From the NCBI RefSeq assembly GCF_003600645.1, contig NZ_CP032482.1:744001-808000 (forward strand): 64,000 nucleotides of DNA, in the 5' to 3' direction. Made by a program: the position numbers and the translations under genes. The notes under the pieces were generated by a model. It had not been told where the DNA came from. It worked only from the letters and a program-made list of their open reading frames with translations, and ran no database searches. Origin of the DNA: Yersinia rochesterensis (lineage in GTDB: Bacteria; Pseudomonadota; Gammaproteobacteria; Enterobacterales; Enterobacteriaceae). Numbering within the stretch: position 1 is the first letter of the stretch; each line of letters starts with the position of its first letter. Positions 44,926 to 57,653 of the stretch are shown here, one piece after another.

Positions 44926-45825
44926 ATGATTTTTAATTTACAACGTTATTCCACTCATGACGGCCCCGGCATTCGTAGCGTGGTGTTCCTCAAAGGCTGT
45001 TCGTTGAGTTGTCGCTGGTGCCAAAACCCCGAAAGCCGCTCACGTGAGCCGGAGATGTTATTTGACCCGCGCCTGTGTTTATCCGGCTGCGATTTGTGTC
45101 ATCAGACTTGCCCACAAGCAATCCAACATATTGATAATAAAATTGTTATTCATCGCCAGCTATTGGCTGAAGACGACTTTCAAGCACTGAAAACGCGCTG
45201 CCCCAGTGGTGCGTTGACGGTGTGCGGTGACCCCATTGATATTGACGGCACTATGGCGATATTGCTGCGCGATTTGCCATTTTATCGGCGCAGTGGTGGC
45301 GGGGTGACATTATCTGGCGGCGAACCTTTTATGCAGCCGGAAGTGGCCGCTGAATTATTGCAGCGCTGCCATCAACTGGGCATCCATACCGCGGTTGAAT
45401 CTTGTTTGCACACCCCGTGGCGCTATATCGCCCCCTCTTTGCCGTGGCTGGATTTGATGCTGGCAGACTTGAAACACACCGATGAGCGCCGTTTTCAACA
45501 GTGGACTGGCGGCTCTGCCAAACGGGTGATGGATAACTTCCGCAAATTAGCGGCCGCGGGCACCGATATCACGGTGCGGGTGCCTTTAATCCCGGATTTC
45601 AATGCTGACCGCCGCTCGGTACAAGGAATTGTCGATTTTGCTGCGGATGAGATTGGCATGAAAGAAATTCATTTTTTGCCTTATCACACTCTGGGCATCA
45701 ATAAATATTCGCTGCTGGGTGAAAAGTATCTGGCGGCAAGTACACCTTTGGACTCTCCTTCCCTGCTGGCCTTCGCGGAAAGTTATGCCCGTGAAAAGGG
45801 CCTGACGGCAATCTTAAGAGGATGA
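44926..45825 (+). CDS. ybiY: Glycyl-radical enzyme activase YbiY
   Basis: Radical SAM enzyme that installs the glycyl radical on the next gene's product. 299 residues. The radical cluster motif is [13 protein letters not shown] (about 24-36, CxxxCxxC). A ferredoxin-like insert with [12 protein letters not shown] (about 46-57) and a further Cys near CPSG follows, as in activases with extra 4Fe-4S clusters. TLSGGEP is the SAM-binding motif. Sequence follows E. coli YbiY closely. GGGAGG precedes the ATG. Starts 104 bp from the divergent sgrR. Confidence 0.93.
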   Translation: MIFNLQRYSTHDGPGIRSVVFLKGCSLSCRWCQNPESRSREPEMLFDPRLCLSGCDLCHQTCPQAIQHIDNKIVIHRQLLAEDDFQALKTRCPSGALTVCGDPIDIDGTMAILLRDLPFYRRSGGGVTLSGGEPFMQPEVAAELLQRCHQLGIHTAVESCLHTPWRYIAPSLPWLDLMLADLKHTDERRFQQWTGGSAKRVMDNFRKLAAAGTDITVRVPLIPDFNADRRSVQGIVDFAADEIGMKEIHFLPYHTLGINKYSLLGEKYLAASTPLDSPSLLAFAESYAREKGLTAILRG

Positions 45826-45829
45826 CGCA

Positions 45830-48262
45830 ATGACCACTCTCGATTTGGTAACCTTAAGCGAACGGACAAAACAGCATAAAAACGCGCTGATTCATATTGT
45901 AAAACCGCCGGTTTGTACTGAGCGGGCGTTGCATTATACCGAGGCTTATCAACAACATCAGGATAAACCGCTGCCGGTTCGGCGGGCGCTGGCACTGGCC
46001 CATCACTTACAGCAACGCACTGTTTGGATTAAAAATGATGAGCTAATTATTGGTAATCAGGCCAGCCAATTACGCGCCGCGCCGATTTTTCCTGAATACA
46101 CCGTGGGCTGGATTGAGAGTGAAATTGACGCGTTAGCCGACCGCCCCGGTGCCGGTTTCTCAGTCAGTGAAGCCGACAAAACGGTATTACACCAGCTGTG
46201 CCCATGGTGGCGCGGGCAAACAGTGCAAGACCGCTGCTACGGCATGTTTACTGATGAGCAAAAAGCGCTGTTGGCGACCGGCATTATAAAAGCCGAGGGC
46301 AATATGACCTCCGGCGATGCGCATTTGGCGGTTAACTTCCCGTTATTGCTAGAAAAAGGGCTGGATGGTCTGCGCAGTAAAGTGGCCAGCCGTCGCTCTC
46401 GGCTGCAACTGACTGACTGGAGTGACCTGCACAAAGAACAATTCCTGAAAGCGATTGATATCTCGCTGGCGGCTCTGAGCGCACATATTGAGCGCTATGC
46501 CACAGTGGCCCGGCAAATGGCGGAAGAAGAAACGCGTGAATGGCGGCGCACTGAACTACAAGAAATCGCCGAAAACTGTGAGCTGATTGCTCATCAGCCG
46601 CCGCAAACTTTCTGGCAAGCTCTGCAATTGTGCTATTTCATTCAACTGATTTTGCAAATTGAATCCAATGGTCATTCCGTCTCGTTTGGCCGTTTGGACC
46701 AATATCTGTATCCATGGTATCGCCGCGATGTTGAGTTGGAAAACACCCTCAGCCGCGAGCATGCTATTGAGATGCTGCATAGCTGCTGGCTGAAATTGCT
46801 GGAAGTGAACAAAATCCGCTCCGGTTCGCACTCCAAGGCCTCGGCGGGTAGCCCGCTTTATCAAAACGTCACTATCGGCGGGCAAAAATTGGTGCAGGGC
46901 AAAGCCATTGATGCGGTGAATCCGCTCTCTTATGCGGTGTTGGAATCCTGTGGGCGCTTACGTTCAACCCAGCCGAATCTCAGTGTTCGCTATCATGCCG
47001 GTATCAGTGATGATTTCCTCGATGCTTGCGTGCAAGTCATTCGCTGTGGTTTTGGTATGCCTGCATTTAATAATGACGAAATTGTTATTCCCGAATTTAT
47101 CAAACTGGGTGTCGAGCCGCAGGATGCCTATGATTACGCGGCGATTGGCTGCATTGAAACCGCCGTCGGCGGCAAGTGGGGCTACCGCTGCACCGGTATG
47201 AGTTTCATTAACTTCGCCAGAGTGATGTTGGCTGCGTTGGAGCAAGGTCGCGATGCCACTTCCGGCCAGGTGTTCTTGCCACAAGAGCAAGGATTGTCGA
47301 AAGGTAACTTTAGCGATTTCTCTCAAGTCATGGCGCAATGGGATGCGCAGATTCGCTATTACACCCGCAAATCCATTGAAATAGAGTGTGTGGTGGACAC
47401 TATCTTGGAAGAAAACGCCCACGATATCGTCTGTTCAGCGCTGGTGGATGATTGCATTGAGCGCGGCAAAAGTATCAAACAGGGCGGGGCGCGCTACGAC
47501 TGGGTTTCTGGCTTGCAAGTCGGGATTGCCAATTTGGGTAACAGTCTGGCGGCTGTGCGCAAATTGGTATTTGAACAACAACTTATCAGCCAAAAACAGC
47601 TGGCCACTGCATTAGCCAATGATTTTGCTGGTCTGAATGGCGAGCAGCTACGCCAGCATTTGATTAATTCAGCGCCGAAATACGGCAATGATGTTGATGA
47701 TGTCGACCAACTGTTAGTGCGGGCTTATCAGACTTACATTGATGAGCTGAAGCAATATCACAATACGCGTTTTGGTCGCGGCCCGATTGGCGGCACTTAT
47801 TATGCGGGAACCTCGTCTATCTCTGCCAACGTGCCATTTGGCGCGGCGACCATGGCAACACCCGATGGCCGTAAAGCGCACAGCCCATTGGCGGAGGGGG
47901 CAAGCCCCGCTTCTGGCACTGACCATCTGGGGCCAACGGCGGTGTTTAACTCATTGTCAAAATTGCCAACGGCTTCGATTCTGGGCGGCGTGTTGCTCAA
48001 TCAAAAGTTGAACCCGTCCACATTGGATAATCCGCGTGACCGCGAAAAGTTGATGATGATGCTGCGCACTTTCTTTGAGGAGTATTTGGGCTGGCATGTG
48101 CAATACAACATTGTGTCGCGTGAAACCTTGCTGGAAGCCAAGCAGCACCCGGATCGCTACCGTGATTTAGTGGTCAGAGTTGCCGGTTACTCGGCATTCT
48201 TCACCGCGCTGTCGCCGGATGCACAGGACGATATTATCGCCCGCACTGAACATACTTTGTAA
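45830..48262 (+). CDS. ybiW: Glycyl-radical enzyme YbiW (PflF)
   Basis: Glycyl-radical enzyme of 810 residues, the same length as E. coli YbiW and very similar along its whole length. The thiyl-radical cysteine is in AAIGCIETAVGG (about 434-445), and the glycyl radical loop is RVAGYSAFFTAL near the C-terminus. My recollection is that E. coli YbiW was recently assigned to ring-opening of 1,5-anhydroglucitol-6-phosphate, which I cannot check here; older annotation calls it a putative formate acetyltransferase. It needs anaerobic activation by YbiY, 4 bp upstream. The stop codon directly precedes an SgrS-like RNA. Confidence 0.92.
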   Translation: MTTLDLVTLSERTKQHKNALIHIVKPPVCTERALHYTEAYQQHQDKPLPVRRALALAHHLQQRTVWIKNDELIIGNQASQLRAAPIFPEYTVGWIESEIDALADRPGAGFSVSEADKTVLHQLCPWWRGQTVQDRCYGMFTDEQKALLATGIIKAEGNMTSGDAHLAVNFPLLLEKGLDGLRSKVASRRSRLQLTDWSDLHKEQFLKAIDISLAALSAHIERYATVARQMAEEETREWRRTELQEIAENCELIAHQPPQTFWQALQLCYFIQLILQIESNGHSVSFGRLDQYLYPWYRRDVELENTLSREHAIEMLHSCWLKLLEVNKIRSGSHSKASAGSPLYQNVTIGGQKLVQGKAIDAVNPLSYAVLESCGRLRSTQPNLSVRYHAGISDDFLDACVQVIRCGFGMPAFNNDEIVIPEFIKLGVEPQDAYDYAAIGCIETAVGGKWGYRCTGMSFINFARVMLAALEQGRDATSGQVFLPQEQGLSKGNFSDFSQVMAQWDAQIRYYTRKSIEIECVVDTILEENAHDIVCSALVDDCIERGKSIKQGGARYDWVSGLQVGIANLGNSLAAVRKLVFEQQLISQKQLATALANDFAGLNGEQLRQHLINSAPKYGNDVDDVDQLLVRAYQTYIDELKQYHNTRFGRGPIGGTYYAGTSSISANVPFGAATMATPDGRKAHSPLAEGASPASGTDHLGPTAVFNSLSKLPTASILGGVLLNQKLNPSTLDNPRDREKLMMMLRTFFEEYLGWHVQYNIVSRETLLEAKQHPDRYRDLVVRVAGYSAFFTALSPDAQDDIIARTEHTL

Positions 48263-48347
48263 TTTAGTCTTGCTTTACCGAGTAGCAAAAGTTTCTGAGT
48301 AATGGTGTATTTCACCAGCCAGTGGTTTATGCCACTGGCTTTTTTTA
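48263..48347 (+). ncRNA. sgrS: SgrS small RNA, conserved 3' half
   Basis: CTGAGTAATGGTG (48295-48307) corresponds to the E. coli SgrS seed CTGAGTATTGGTG, which pairs with the ptsG ribosome-binding region. It is followed by the small hairpin TGGTG/CACCA (48303-48317) and a terminator: 8-bp stem GCCAGTGG/CCACTGGC (48318-48339) with eight T. The order, spacing and sequences match the SgrS 3' end, and setA lies downstream as in E. coli. The 5' boundary is unknown: homology fades at the ybiW stop, and I see no sgrT frame. Confidence 0.75.
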
Positions 48348-48362
48348 TTACCTTTCGCACTC

Positions 48363-48410
48363 GAAGCTGTGGCGTTGTTAGCGACGTTCGCGCACCCGAA
48401 TCATTGGGAT
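48363..48410 (-). repeat. Degenerate partial ERIC sequence
   Basis: GAAGCTG, GCGTTG and CACCCGAATCA occur in the same order and similar spacing as in one half of the ERIC copies at 6922 and 63582. The other half is missing. Lies between sgrS and setA. Confidence 0.4.
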
Positions 48411-48505
48411 GTGAAATTTATGCGGCTTTTATATTTTTCTCTATATAAATCTGCGCGCTTCTGTAGCATAGCGTTTAATAGCTGTTTCTGGCGCTGGAGC
48501 CTGGA

Positions 48506-49687
48506 ATGAAATCTGCATTAACCTTTTCCCGCCGTATCAACCCGGTTTTTCTCGCTTTCTTTGTGGTGGCTTTTCTTTCTGGTATTGCGGGTGCCTTGCA
48601 AGCTCCGACCTTAAGTCTGTTTTTAAGCACCGAAGTCAAAGTGCGGCCACTATGGGTTGGGCTGTTTTACACTGTGAATGCTATTGCCGGGATTACCGTC
48701 AGCTTTGTGCTGGCCAAGCGCTCGGACTCGCGCGGGGATCGGCGCAAACTCATTATGGTTTGCTACTTAATGGCGGTGGGGAACTGCCTGTTATTTGCCT
48801 TTAATCGTGATTATCTGACCTTGATCACCGCCGGAGTGGTGTTGGCCGCCGTGGCTAACACCGCCATGCCGCAAATTTTCGCTCTAGCGCGTGAATATGC
48901 TGATAGCTCGGCCCGAGAAGTGGTGATGTTCAGCTCCATTATGCGTGCGCAGCTCTCATTGGCTTGGGTTATCGGGCCGCCGCTGTCATTTATGCTGGCG
49001 CTGAATTATGGCTTTACCCTGATGTTCAGTATTGCGGCCGGTATTTTTGTGCTGAGCGCGCTGGTGGTGTGGTTTATTCTGCCGTCGGTGCCGCGGGCAG
49101 AGCCGGTAGCGGATGCCCCTGCGGTGGCGCAAGTGAGCTTGTTTGCTGATAAAAACGTGTTGTTATTGTTTATTGCTTCAATGCTGATGTGGACTTGCAA
49201 TACCATGTATATCATTGATATGCCTTTATATATCACCGCAAACTTGGGGTTACCTGAGCGGTTAGCGGGTTTATTGATGGGGACGGCGGCCGGGCTGGAA
49301 ATTCCTATCATGTTGTTGGCGGGGTATTCAGTCAGACGTTTTGGTAAGCGCAAAATCATGTTGTTTGCGGTGCTGGCTGGCGTGCTGTTTTATACCGGAT
49401 TGGTGCTGTTTAAATTCAAAACCGCCCTGATGTTATTGCAGATTTTTAATGCCATTTTCATCGGCATTGTCGCCGGGATTGGTATGCTTTATTTTCAGGA
49501 TTTAATGCCCGGCAGGGCAGGAGCCGCTACCACGTTGTTTACCAACAGTATTTCAACCGGGGTGATTCTGGCAGGGGTGCTGCAAGGGGTATTAACGGAA
49601 ACTTGGGGACATGATTCGGTGTATGTCATGGCGATGATTCTCGCCATTCTCTCACTTATCATTTGTGCGCGAGTCAGAGAAGCTTAG
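48506..49687 (+). CDS. setA: Sugar efflux transporter SetA
   Basis: Major facilitator superfamily exporter of glucosides, lactose and glucose analogues. 393 residues with 12 predicted spans. GALQAPTLSLFLS near the start, VMFSSIMRAQLSLAWVIGPP in the middle and QDLMPGRAGAATTLFTNS near the end match SET-family proteins. In E. coli setA is part of the SgrR-controlled stress response, and its position after sgrS is kept. TGGAG precedes the ATG. Confidence 0.95.
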   Translation: MKSALTFSRRINPVFLAFFVVAFLSGIAGALQAPTLSLFLSTEVKVRPLWVGLFYTVNAIAGITVSFVLAKRSDSRGDRRKLIMVCYLMAVGNCLLFAFNRDYLTLITAGVVLAAVANTAMPQIFALAREYADSSAREVVMFSSIMRAQLSLAWVIGPPLSFMLALNYGFTLMFSIAAGIFVLSALVVWFILPSVPRAEPVADAPAVAQVSLFADKNVLLLFIASMLMWTCNTMYIIDMPLYITANLGLPERLAGLLMGTAAGLEIPIMLLAGYSVRRFGKRKIMLFAVLAGVLFYTGLVLFKFKTALMLLQIFNAIFIGIVAGIGMLYFQDLMPGRAGAATTLFTNSISTGVILAGVLQGVLTETWGHDSVYVMAMILAILSLIICARVREA

Positions 49688-49764
49688 CACCCCGCAGGTT
49701 CGGGCAGGATAGGGGCGATGGTGTTAATCGCCCGGACAGTTAAACCAATATAATCATGAGAATA

Positions 49765-49795
49765 CCCCCAAAACCCAATGCAGTGATCTTGGGGG
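49765..49795. terminator. Possible terminator between setA and tnaA
   Basis: A 7-bp stem CCCCCAA/TTGGGGG (49765-49771 with 49789-49795) with a 17-nt loop between convergent genes. No good T run on either strand, so function is uncertain. Confidence 0.45.
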
Positions 49796-49805
49796 AAATT
49801 GTTGT

Positions 49806-51206
49806 TTATTCGACCGGTTTTAATCGGGCCACAAAGTGGCGTAGAACTGGCGGTTCGTAGGTGAAAGTCAAACCTTTGATTTCCTCGGCGCGTGATTTGA
49901 GTGAAATCAGTGCATCCGCAATATAGTCCATATGGTCATTGGTATAGACCCGGCGCGGGATGGTCAAGCGCAGCAATTCCAATGGCGATGGTTTTTGTTG
50001 GCCGGTTTCCGGATCACGGCCTAGCAACAATGAACCAATCTCCACACTGCGGATTCCCGCCTCCAGATACAGGGCATTATTCAGGGCTTGTGCTGGGAAT
50101 TGTTCGGCTGGAATATGTGGCAGCAGGATTTTGGCATCAACAAATACGGCATGACCGCCAGTCGGATATTGAATGGGGATGCCGCCAGCCCGCAGGCGCT
50201 CGCCCAAATATTCGACCTGACCAATACGGTAAGTCAGGAAGTCTTCATTCATTCCCTCTTCCAGCCCAATCGCCAGCGCTTCCATGTCGCGGCCAGCCAA
50301 ACCACCATAAGTCACAAAACCTTCCATTGGCACACAACGGATGCGAACGTCGTTGAACAGGTCTTCATCGGCACGGAAACAGCATAAACCGCCAATGTTT
50401 ACCAGCGAGTCTTTTTTGGCTGACATGGTGAGCATATCGCCATACTGATACATTTCCAGAATGATCTCTTTGATCGACTTATCGCCATAACCCGGCTCGC
50501 GCTGCTTGATAAACCAGGCGTTTTCACAGAAGCGGGCGGAGTCAATCACCACTGGAATATTATGCTGTTGAGCAATTCGATATACTTCGCGCATATTACT
50601 CATTGAAACTGGCTGCCCGCCGGAGCTGTTGCAAGTGACGGTGGTAATAATTGACACCACATTGTCAGCACCATGCTCGGCAATAGTGGCTTTCAGTTGG
50701 TCTAAATCGAAATCCCCTTTCCAGTCATAATAAGTCACAGTATCAAAGGCTTTCGGGGTGACCACGTTGATAGCTTTCGCCCCATTGATCTCAACATGGG
50801 CGGCGGTGGTATCAAAGTGGAAGTTGGAAATAAAAACGGGATTCTTGGCTCCCCCTGCTTTTTGTTTTTTGGCAATGAGGCAAGGGAATAGAATTTGTTC
50901 CGCGCCGCGGCCCTGATGTGTTGGGATAGTAAATGGGTAGCCAATCAGTTTTTTAACCTGGTCACACAAGTGATAATAGTTACGCGAGCCAGCATAGGAT
51001 TCATCGCCCATCATTAAGCCAGCCCACTGGCGGTCACTCATCGCCCCAGTGCCAGAGTCAGTCAGTAAATCAATATAAATATCTTCACTGGGGAGTAAGA
51101 ATGGGTTGTAGCCCGCCTCAATCAGTGCTTTCTCACGATCCTCCCGGTTAGTCATCCGAATATTTTCTACCATTTTAATACGGAAAGGTTCAGGAATGCG
51201 TTTCAT
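49806..51206 (-). CDS. tnaA: Tryptophanase
   Basis: PLP enzyme that splits tryptophan to indole, pyruvate and ammonia. 466 residues. PLP lysine is K265 in TMSAKKD. Tyrosine phenol-lyase is the close alternative, but FHFDTTAAH (130-138), IRSVEIGS and the late LRHF carry the tryptophanase residues (Asp, Val-Glu-Ile, His) rather than those of phenol-lyase. The sequence is nearer to Proteus vulgaris TnaA than to E. coli TnaA. A TnaC leader lies upstream; no tnaB permease gene is adjacent, since setA follows. Confidence 0.95.
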   Translation of the reverse strand: MKRIPEPFRIKMVENIRMTNREDREKALIEAGYNPFLLPSEDIYIDLLTDSGTGAMSDRQWAGLMMGDESYAGSRNYYHLCDQVKKLIGYPFTIPTHQGRGAEQILFPCLIAKKQKAGGAKNPVFISNFHFDTTAAHVEINGAKAINVVTPKAFDTVTYYDWKGDFDLDQLKATIAEHGADNVVSIITTVTCNSSGGQPVSMSNMREVYRIAQQHNIPVVIDSARFCENAWFIKQREPGYGDKSIKEIILEMYQYGDMLTMSAKKDSLVNIGGLCCFRADEDLFNDVRIRCVPMEGFVTYGGLAGRDMEALAIGLEEGMNEDFLTYRIGQVEYLGERLRAGGIPIQYPTGGHAVFVDAKILLPHIPAEQFPAQALNNALYLEAGIRSVEIGSLLLGRDPETGQQKPSPLELLRLTIPRRVYTNDHMDYIADALISLKSRAEEIKGLTFTYEPPVLRHFVARLKPVE

Positions 51207-51220
51207 GGCTTATAACTCCA

Positions 51221-51287
51221 AATACCCGTCGTACTTGAAACCGCAGGGGCGTTAGCTGCCGACCTGCAACTCCAATGACTTTGGCTA
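51221..51287. repeat. Short ERIC-like relic in the tnaC-tnaA leader
   Basis: AATACCCGTCGTACTTGAAA followed by GGGGCGTTAGCTGC resembles one ERIC end, and CTGCAACTCCAATGACTTTGG resembles the other. The central ERIC core is missing, leaving about 67 bp. It starts 15 bp upstream of the tnaA start codon. Confidence 0.55.
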
Positions 51288-51403
51288 TATATTAAAAATG
51301 CTGTCATTTAGTGACGAGCGAAAGTCATTATTCGCATCACCTATGACGGCAAAAAAATAAAGAAATGAGATTTTCAGCCGAAGCTGAATAAGCAATGGGG
51401 GAA

Positions 51404-51502
51404 TTAACGCGGGAAATCGTTGGCGAGGCGGTAATCTATATTAAACCAAGCTCGGCTATCGCCGGAGATACGTGCTTCGTAACGCAATATAATGCGTGTC
51501 AT
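51404..51502 (-). CDS. tnaC: Tryptophanase operon leader peptide TnaC
   Basis: 32-codon leader from ATG 51502, with GAGG upstream. The end AWFNIDYRLANDFPR carries the sensor residues of TnaC: Trp19, Asp23 and Pro31. Trp-to-Asp (4) and Trp-to-Pro (12) spacings equal those in E. coli TnaC (W12, D16, P24). One residue (Arg) follows Pro before the stop, as Proteus TnaC also has residues after its Pro. In E. coli free tryptophan stalls the ribosome on TnaC and blocks Rho termination before tnaA. Tryptophan induction is expected here. Too small for standard gene callers. Confidence 0.9.
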   Translation of the reverse strand: MTRIILRYEARISGDSRAWFNIDYRLANDFPR

Positions 51503-51535
51503 AAGGCGACCTCTAGGGAGGAAATAGTCAATTAC

Positions 51536-51577
51536 AGCATAGCGTTGTTGAGGAAATAAAAAGTGACCGTCAGCACA
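51536..51577 (-). promoter_or_regulatory. tna promoter with class II CRP site
   Basis: AGTGA-6-GCACA at 51562-51577 matches the CRP half-sites at 8 of 10 positions. A -10 element TATGCT on the minus strand lies at 51541-51536. The predicted start is about 41 bp from the CRP centre, the class II position. E. coli tnaCAB is also CRP-dependent. Confidence 0.55.
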
Positions 51578-51826
51578 AATTACAATCAATGCAGAATATA
51601 TTATAATTATTAATGTTTATGCAATTGTATAGATTAAGGTGCTGATTTGTATTCTGTTGATTATCATCATATTTTTATTATTTCTCGGGTGAGGGATAAA
51701 ATGGTAATGGGTTTTTTATTAGGGTTTTTGATTTTTTTTTTTTTGATTAGAGTTTAGATGGGGTTTGAATTGTTGGGTCAGGGAACCTGACACCAACAAT
51801 ATACTCACAAAATGAATTAAAAATAA
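51578..51826. other. AT-rich spacer between tna promoter and leuD
   Basis: About 250 bp of very AT-rich DNA with a long T run near 51730-51744. A hairpin (51772-51782 with 51786-51797) lies about 30 bp past the leuD stop. On the minus strand it lacks a T tract, so it is only a possible leu operon end. No gene seen. Confidence 0.5.
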
Positions 51827-52465
51827 TTAACGTAGGAATTCTGGCTGTTGTTTTTCGTAGGCTGAAATATTACTTTCATGCTGTAGTGTCAGGCCAATGC
51901 TGTCTAAACCGTTAATCATACAATGACGGCGGAAACTATCAATTTCGAAAGAATAACTTTTTCCACCGGCATTTACCGTCTGGTGCTCTAAATCGACAAT
52001 AAATTCGATGCCTTCATTTTCTTTAACCAATTGAAATAAAGTATCAATATCCGCTTCATTTAATGTGACCGGCAATAACTGGTTATTAAATGAATTGCCG
52101 TAAAAAATATCAGCAAAACTTGGGGCGATAACCACTTTGAAACCGAAATCTGTCAGTGCCCAAGGCGCATGTTCGCGTGATGAGCCGCAGCCGAAGTTTT
52201 CGCGGGCTAACAAAATGGTCGCGCCCTGATAGCGCGGTTGGTTCAGCACAAATTCAGGGTTGGGCACTTTGCCAGCATCATCGAGAAAACGCCAGTCGTT
52301 AAACAGATGTTGACCAAAACCGGTGCGCGTCACTTTTTGCAAAAACTGTTTCGGGATAATCGCGTCAGTGTCGACGTTTGCCGCATCCAATGGAACGACC
52401 AAACCCTTATGTTGAACCAAACCCGTTTGTTGAGCCAAACCAGAGTGTTGAGTAAATTTTGTCAT
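51827..52465 (-). CDS. leuD: 3-isopropylmalate dehydratase small subunit
   Basis: With LeuC isomerises 2-isopropylmalate to 3-isopropylmalate in leucine synthesis. 212 residues. The swivel domain shows [18 protein letters not shown], then [16 protein letters not shown] and [10 protein letters not shown]. It is about 11 residues longer than E. coli LeuD (201), explained by extra copies of a six-residue N-terminal repeat ([17 protein letters not shown]). Last gene of leuABCD, 14 bp after leuC. Confidence 0.97.
   Translation of the reverse strand: MTKFTQHSGLAQQTGLVQHKGLVVPLDAANVDTDAIIPKQFLQKVTRTGFGQHLFNDWRFLDDAGKVPNPEFVLNQPRYQGATILLARENFGCGSSREHAPWALTDFGFKVVIAPSFADIFYGNSFNNQLLPVTLNEADIDTLFQLVKENEGIEFIVDLEHQTVNAGGKSYSFEIDSFRRHCMINGLDSIGLTLQHESNISAYEKQQPEFLR
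52398..52451. repeat. Three tandem 18-bp repeats in the leuD 5' end
   Basis: Units 52398-52415, 52416-52433 and 52434-52451 share the pattern (A/G)CCAAACC......GTTGA. They encode a six-residue repeat at LeuD positions about 5-22. Confidence 0.9.
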
Positions 52466-52479
52466 GGTGGTGTCTCCGA

Positions 52480-56568
<4,089 letters not shown>

Positions 56569-56608
56569 GGGTTGTTCCTTGTCGTGTTTACATTTGCGCT
56601 TAGCGGGT

Positions 56609-56638
56609 AAAAAAAAGCCCGCGCATTTGCGCGGGCTT
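56609..56638 (-). terminator. leu operon attenuator
   Basis: A perfect 10-bp GC-rich stem (56615-56624 with 56629-56638) followed on the minus strand by a run of eight T, between leuL and leuA. This is the classical leucine attenuator. Confidence 0.95.
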
Positions 56639-56657
56639 GTTAATCTTGATGGCTGAA

Positions 56658-56741
56658 TCAGTTCTGATTTCCGTCCACCAACATACCGCGCAAGTGAGAT
56701 GCGTTGAGTAGTAGGCCTAGTAGACGGGTTGAGTAGAACAT
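56658..56741 (-). CDS. leuL: leu operon leader peptide LeuL
   Basis: 27-codon leader from ATG 56741, beginning [19 protein letters not shown]. Five leucines fall within six residues (7-12), four coded by the rare CTA codon. The stretch aligns with E. coli LeuL (RFTGLLLLNAFIVRG). When charged Leu-tRNA is scarce the ribosome stalls at these codons and an antiterminator can form. The attenuator follows 20 bp after the stop codon. Confidence 0.92.
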   Translation of the reverse strand: MFYSTRLLGLLLNASHLRGMLVDGNQN

Positions 56742-56784
56742 AATTTTTCAGTTTCTCATTAGTTAAAATATTGCGTTGCCTAAA

Positions 56785-56813
56785 TTGATACGTGAATTCT
56801 ATGGTTGTGTCAA
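56785..56813 (-). promoter_or_regulatory. leuLABCD promoter
   Basis: On the minus strand: TTGACA (56813-56808), 17-bp spacer, TATCAA (56790-56785), about 45 bp before leuL. Confidence 0.75.
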
Positions 56814-57653
56814 CATTTGTTTAAAATGGCGTGTTCAACTGGTTACGAGGATACTGAATTCAGTATGACGGCACAAAAAACTTAAAAATTAATTTTTAAA
56901 GATTTTTAATCTAACTATCTAAACTGTGGATTTTGCATTATTTGGCATAATACTCAAAATGCGGGGGATTGTGCTTTTTGTCTATGTGATGAATTGATAG
57001 CCTGTTTACTTTCTCTCTGTGGCTCTGATGAGTTGTTTTTCAACTCTGTTCAGGGATAATTAAATTAACAGGTTAATAATTAACCACAAGCAGTCTTATT
57101 TTTTATACAGATAGTGAATTTACACAGCAGTTATTTTATCTTAATGTATATCTTTGCTCTTGTTTTTTATACTTCATGACTATTTATATTAATTATAATT
57201 AGATTTAGTGAGGTATTTTATGTTTTTTGTGTTTTTCTTAATATAATTAAGAGTTAATAAGTTATAAGTGAAGAATTTATTATTCATTAATGTCATAGTT
57301 GTTAATCCTCTCATTTTGTGATGTGAACATGTCAAAAGTTCTATTATTAATATTGATGAGGTATGGCCTTAATATTGACAATTTAGATTGATTTTATTTA
57401 CCATGCAAAATATTTTGCATATTCTTCTTGTTTATATATTTGTCTATGGGTTTTACTGATCACCAAATGCATTAGGTGTGATTTATATTTTCACACTTAT
57501 ACAAGGATGAGACTCGATTTTACCTCTTAAGGTATTAAAGAGAATATTGGTATTATTAATGATAAGTGTTCAAAGATATTTTGAAACAATAATGAATATC
57601 TATGAGATTATTTATTAATCATACCATCTGCATAAAGCTTAGTGGAGTTAAGC
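56814..57653. other. Long AT-rich control region between leu and leuO
   Basis: 840 bp without a credible gene and very AT-rich. A perfect 16-bp palindrome ATACTGAATTCAGTAT sits at 56851-56866. leuO in E. coli is silenced by H-NS over AT-rich DNA, and this region fits that role. I cannot place the leuO promoter with confidence. Confidence 0.6.

Noticed and set aside
48263..48505. A small protein-coding gene (sgrT) in the sgrS-setA spacer
   Set aside because: No open frame with a start codon and ribosome-binding site is visible; only the RNA 3' module is supported.
49806..51206. Tyrosine phenol-lyase as the identity of this gene
   Set aside because: Substrate-site residues and the TnaC leader upstream point to tryptophanase.
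51700..51760. Long T run after leuD as a terminator tract
   Set aside because: On the leuD strand it reads as an A run and the nearby hairpin is on the wrong side for intrinsic termination.
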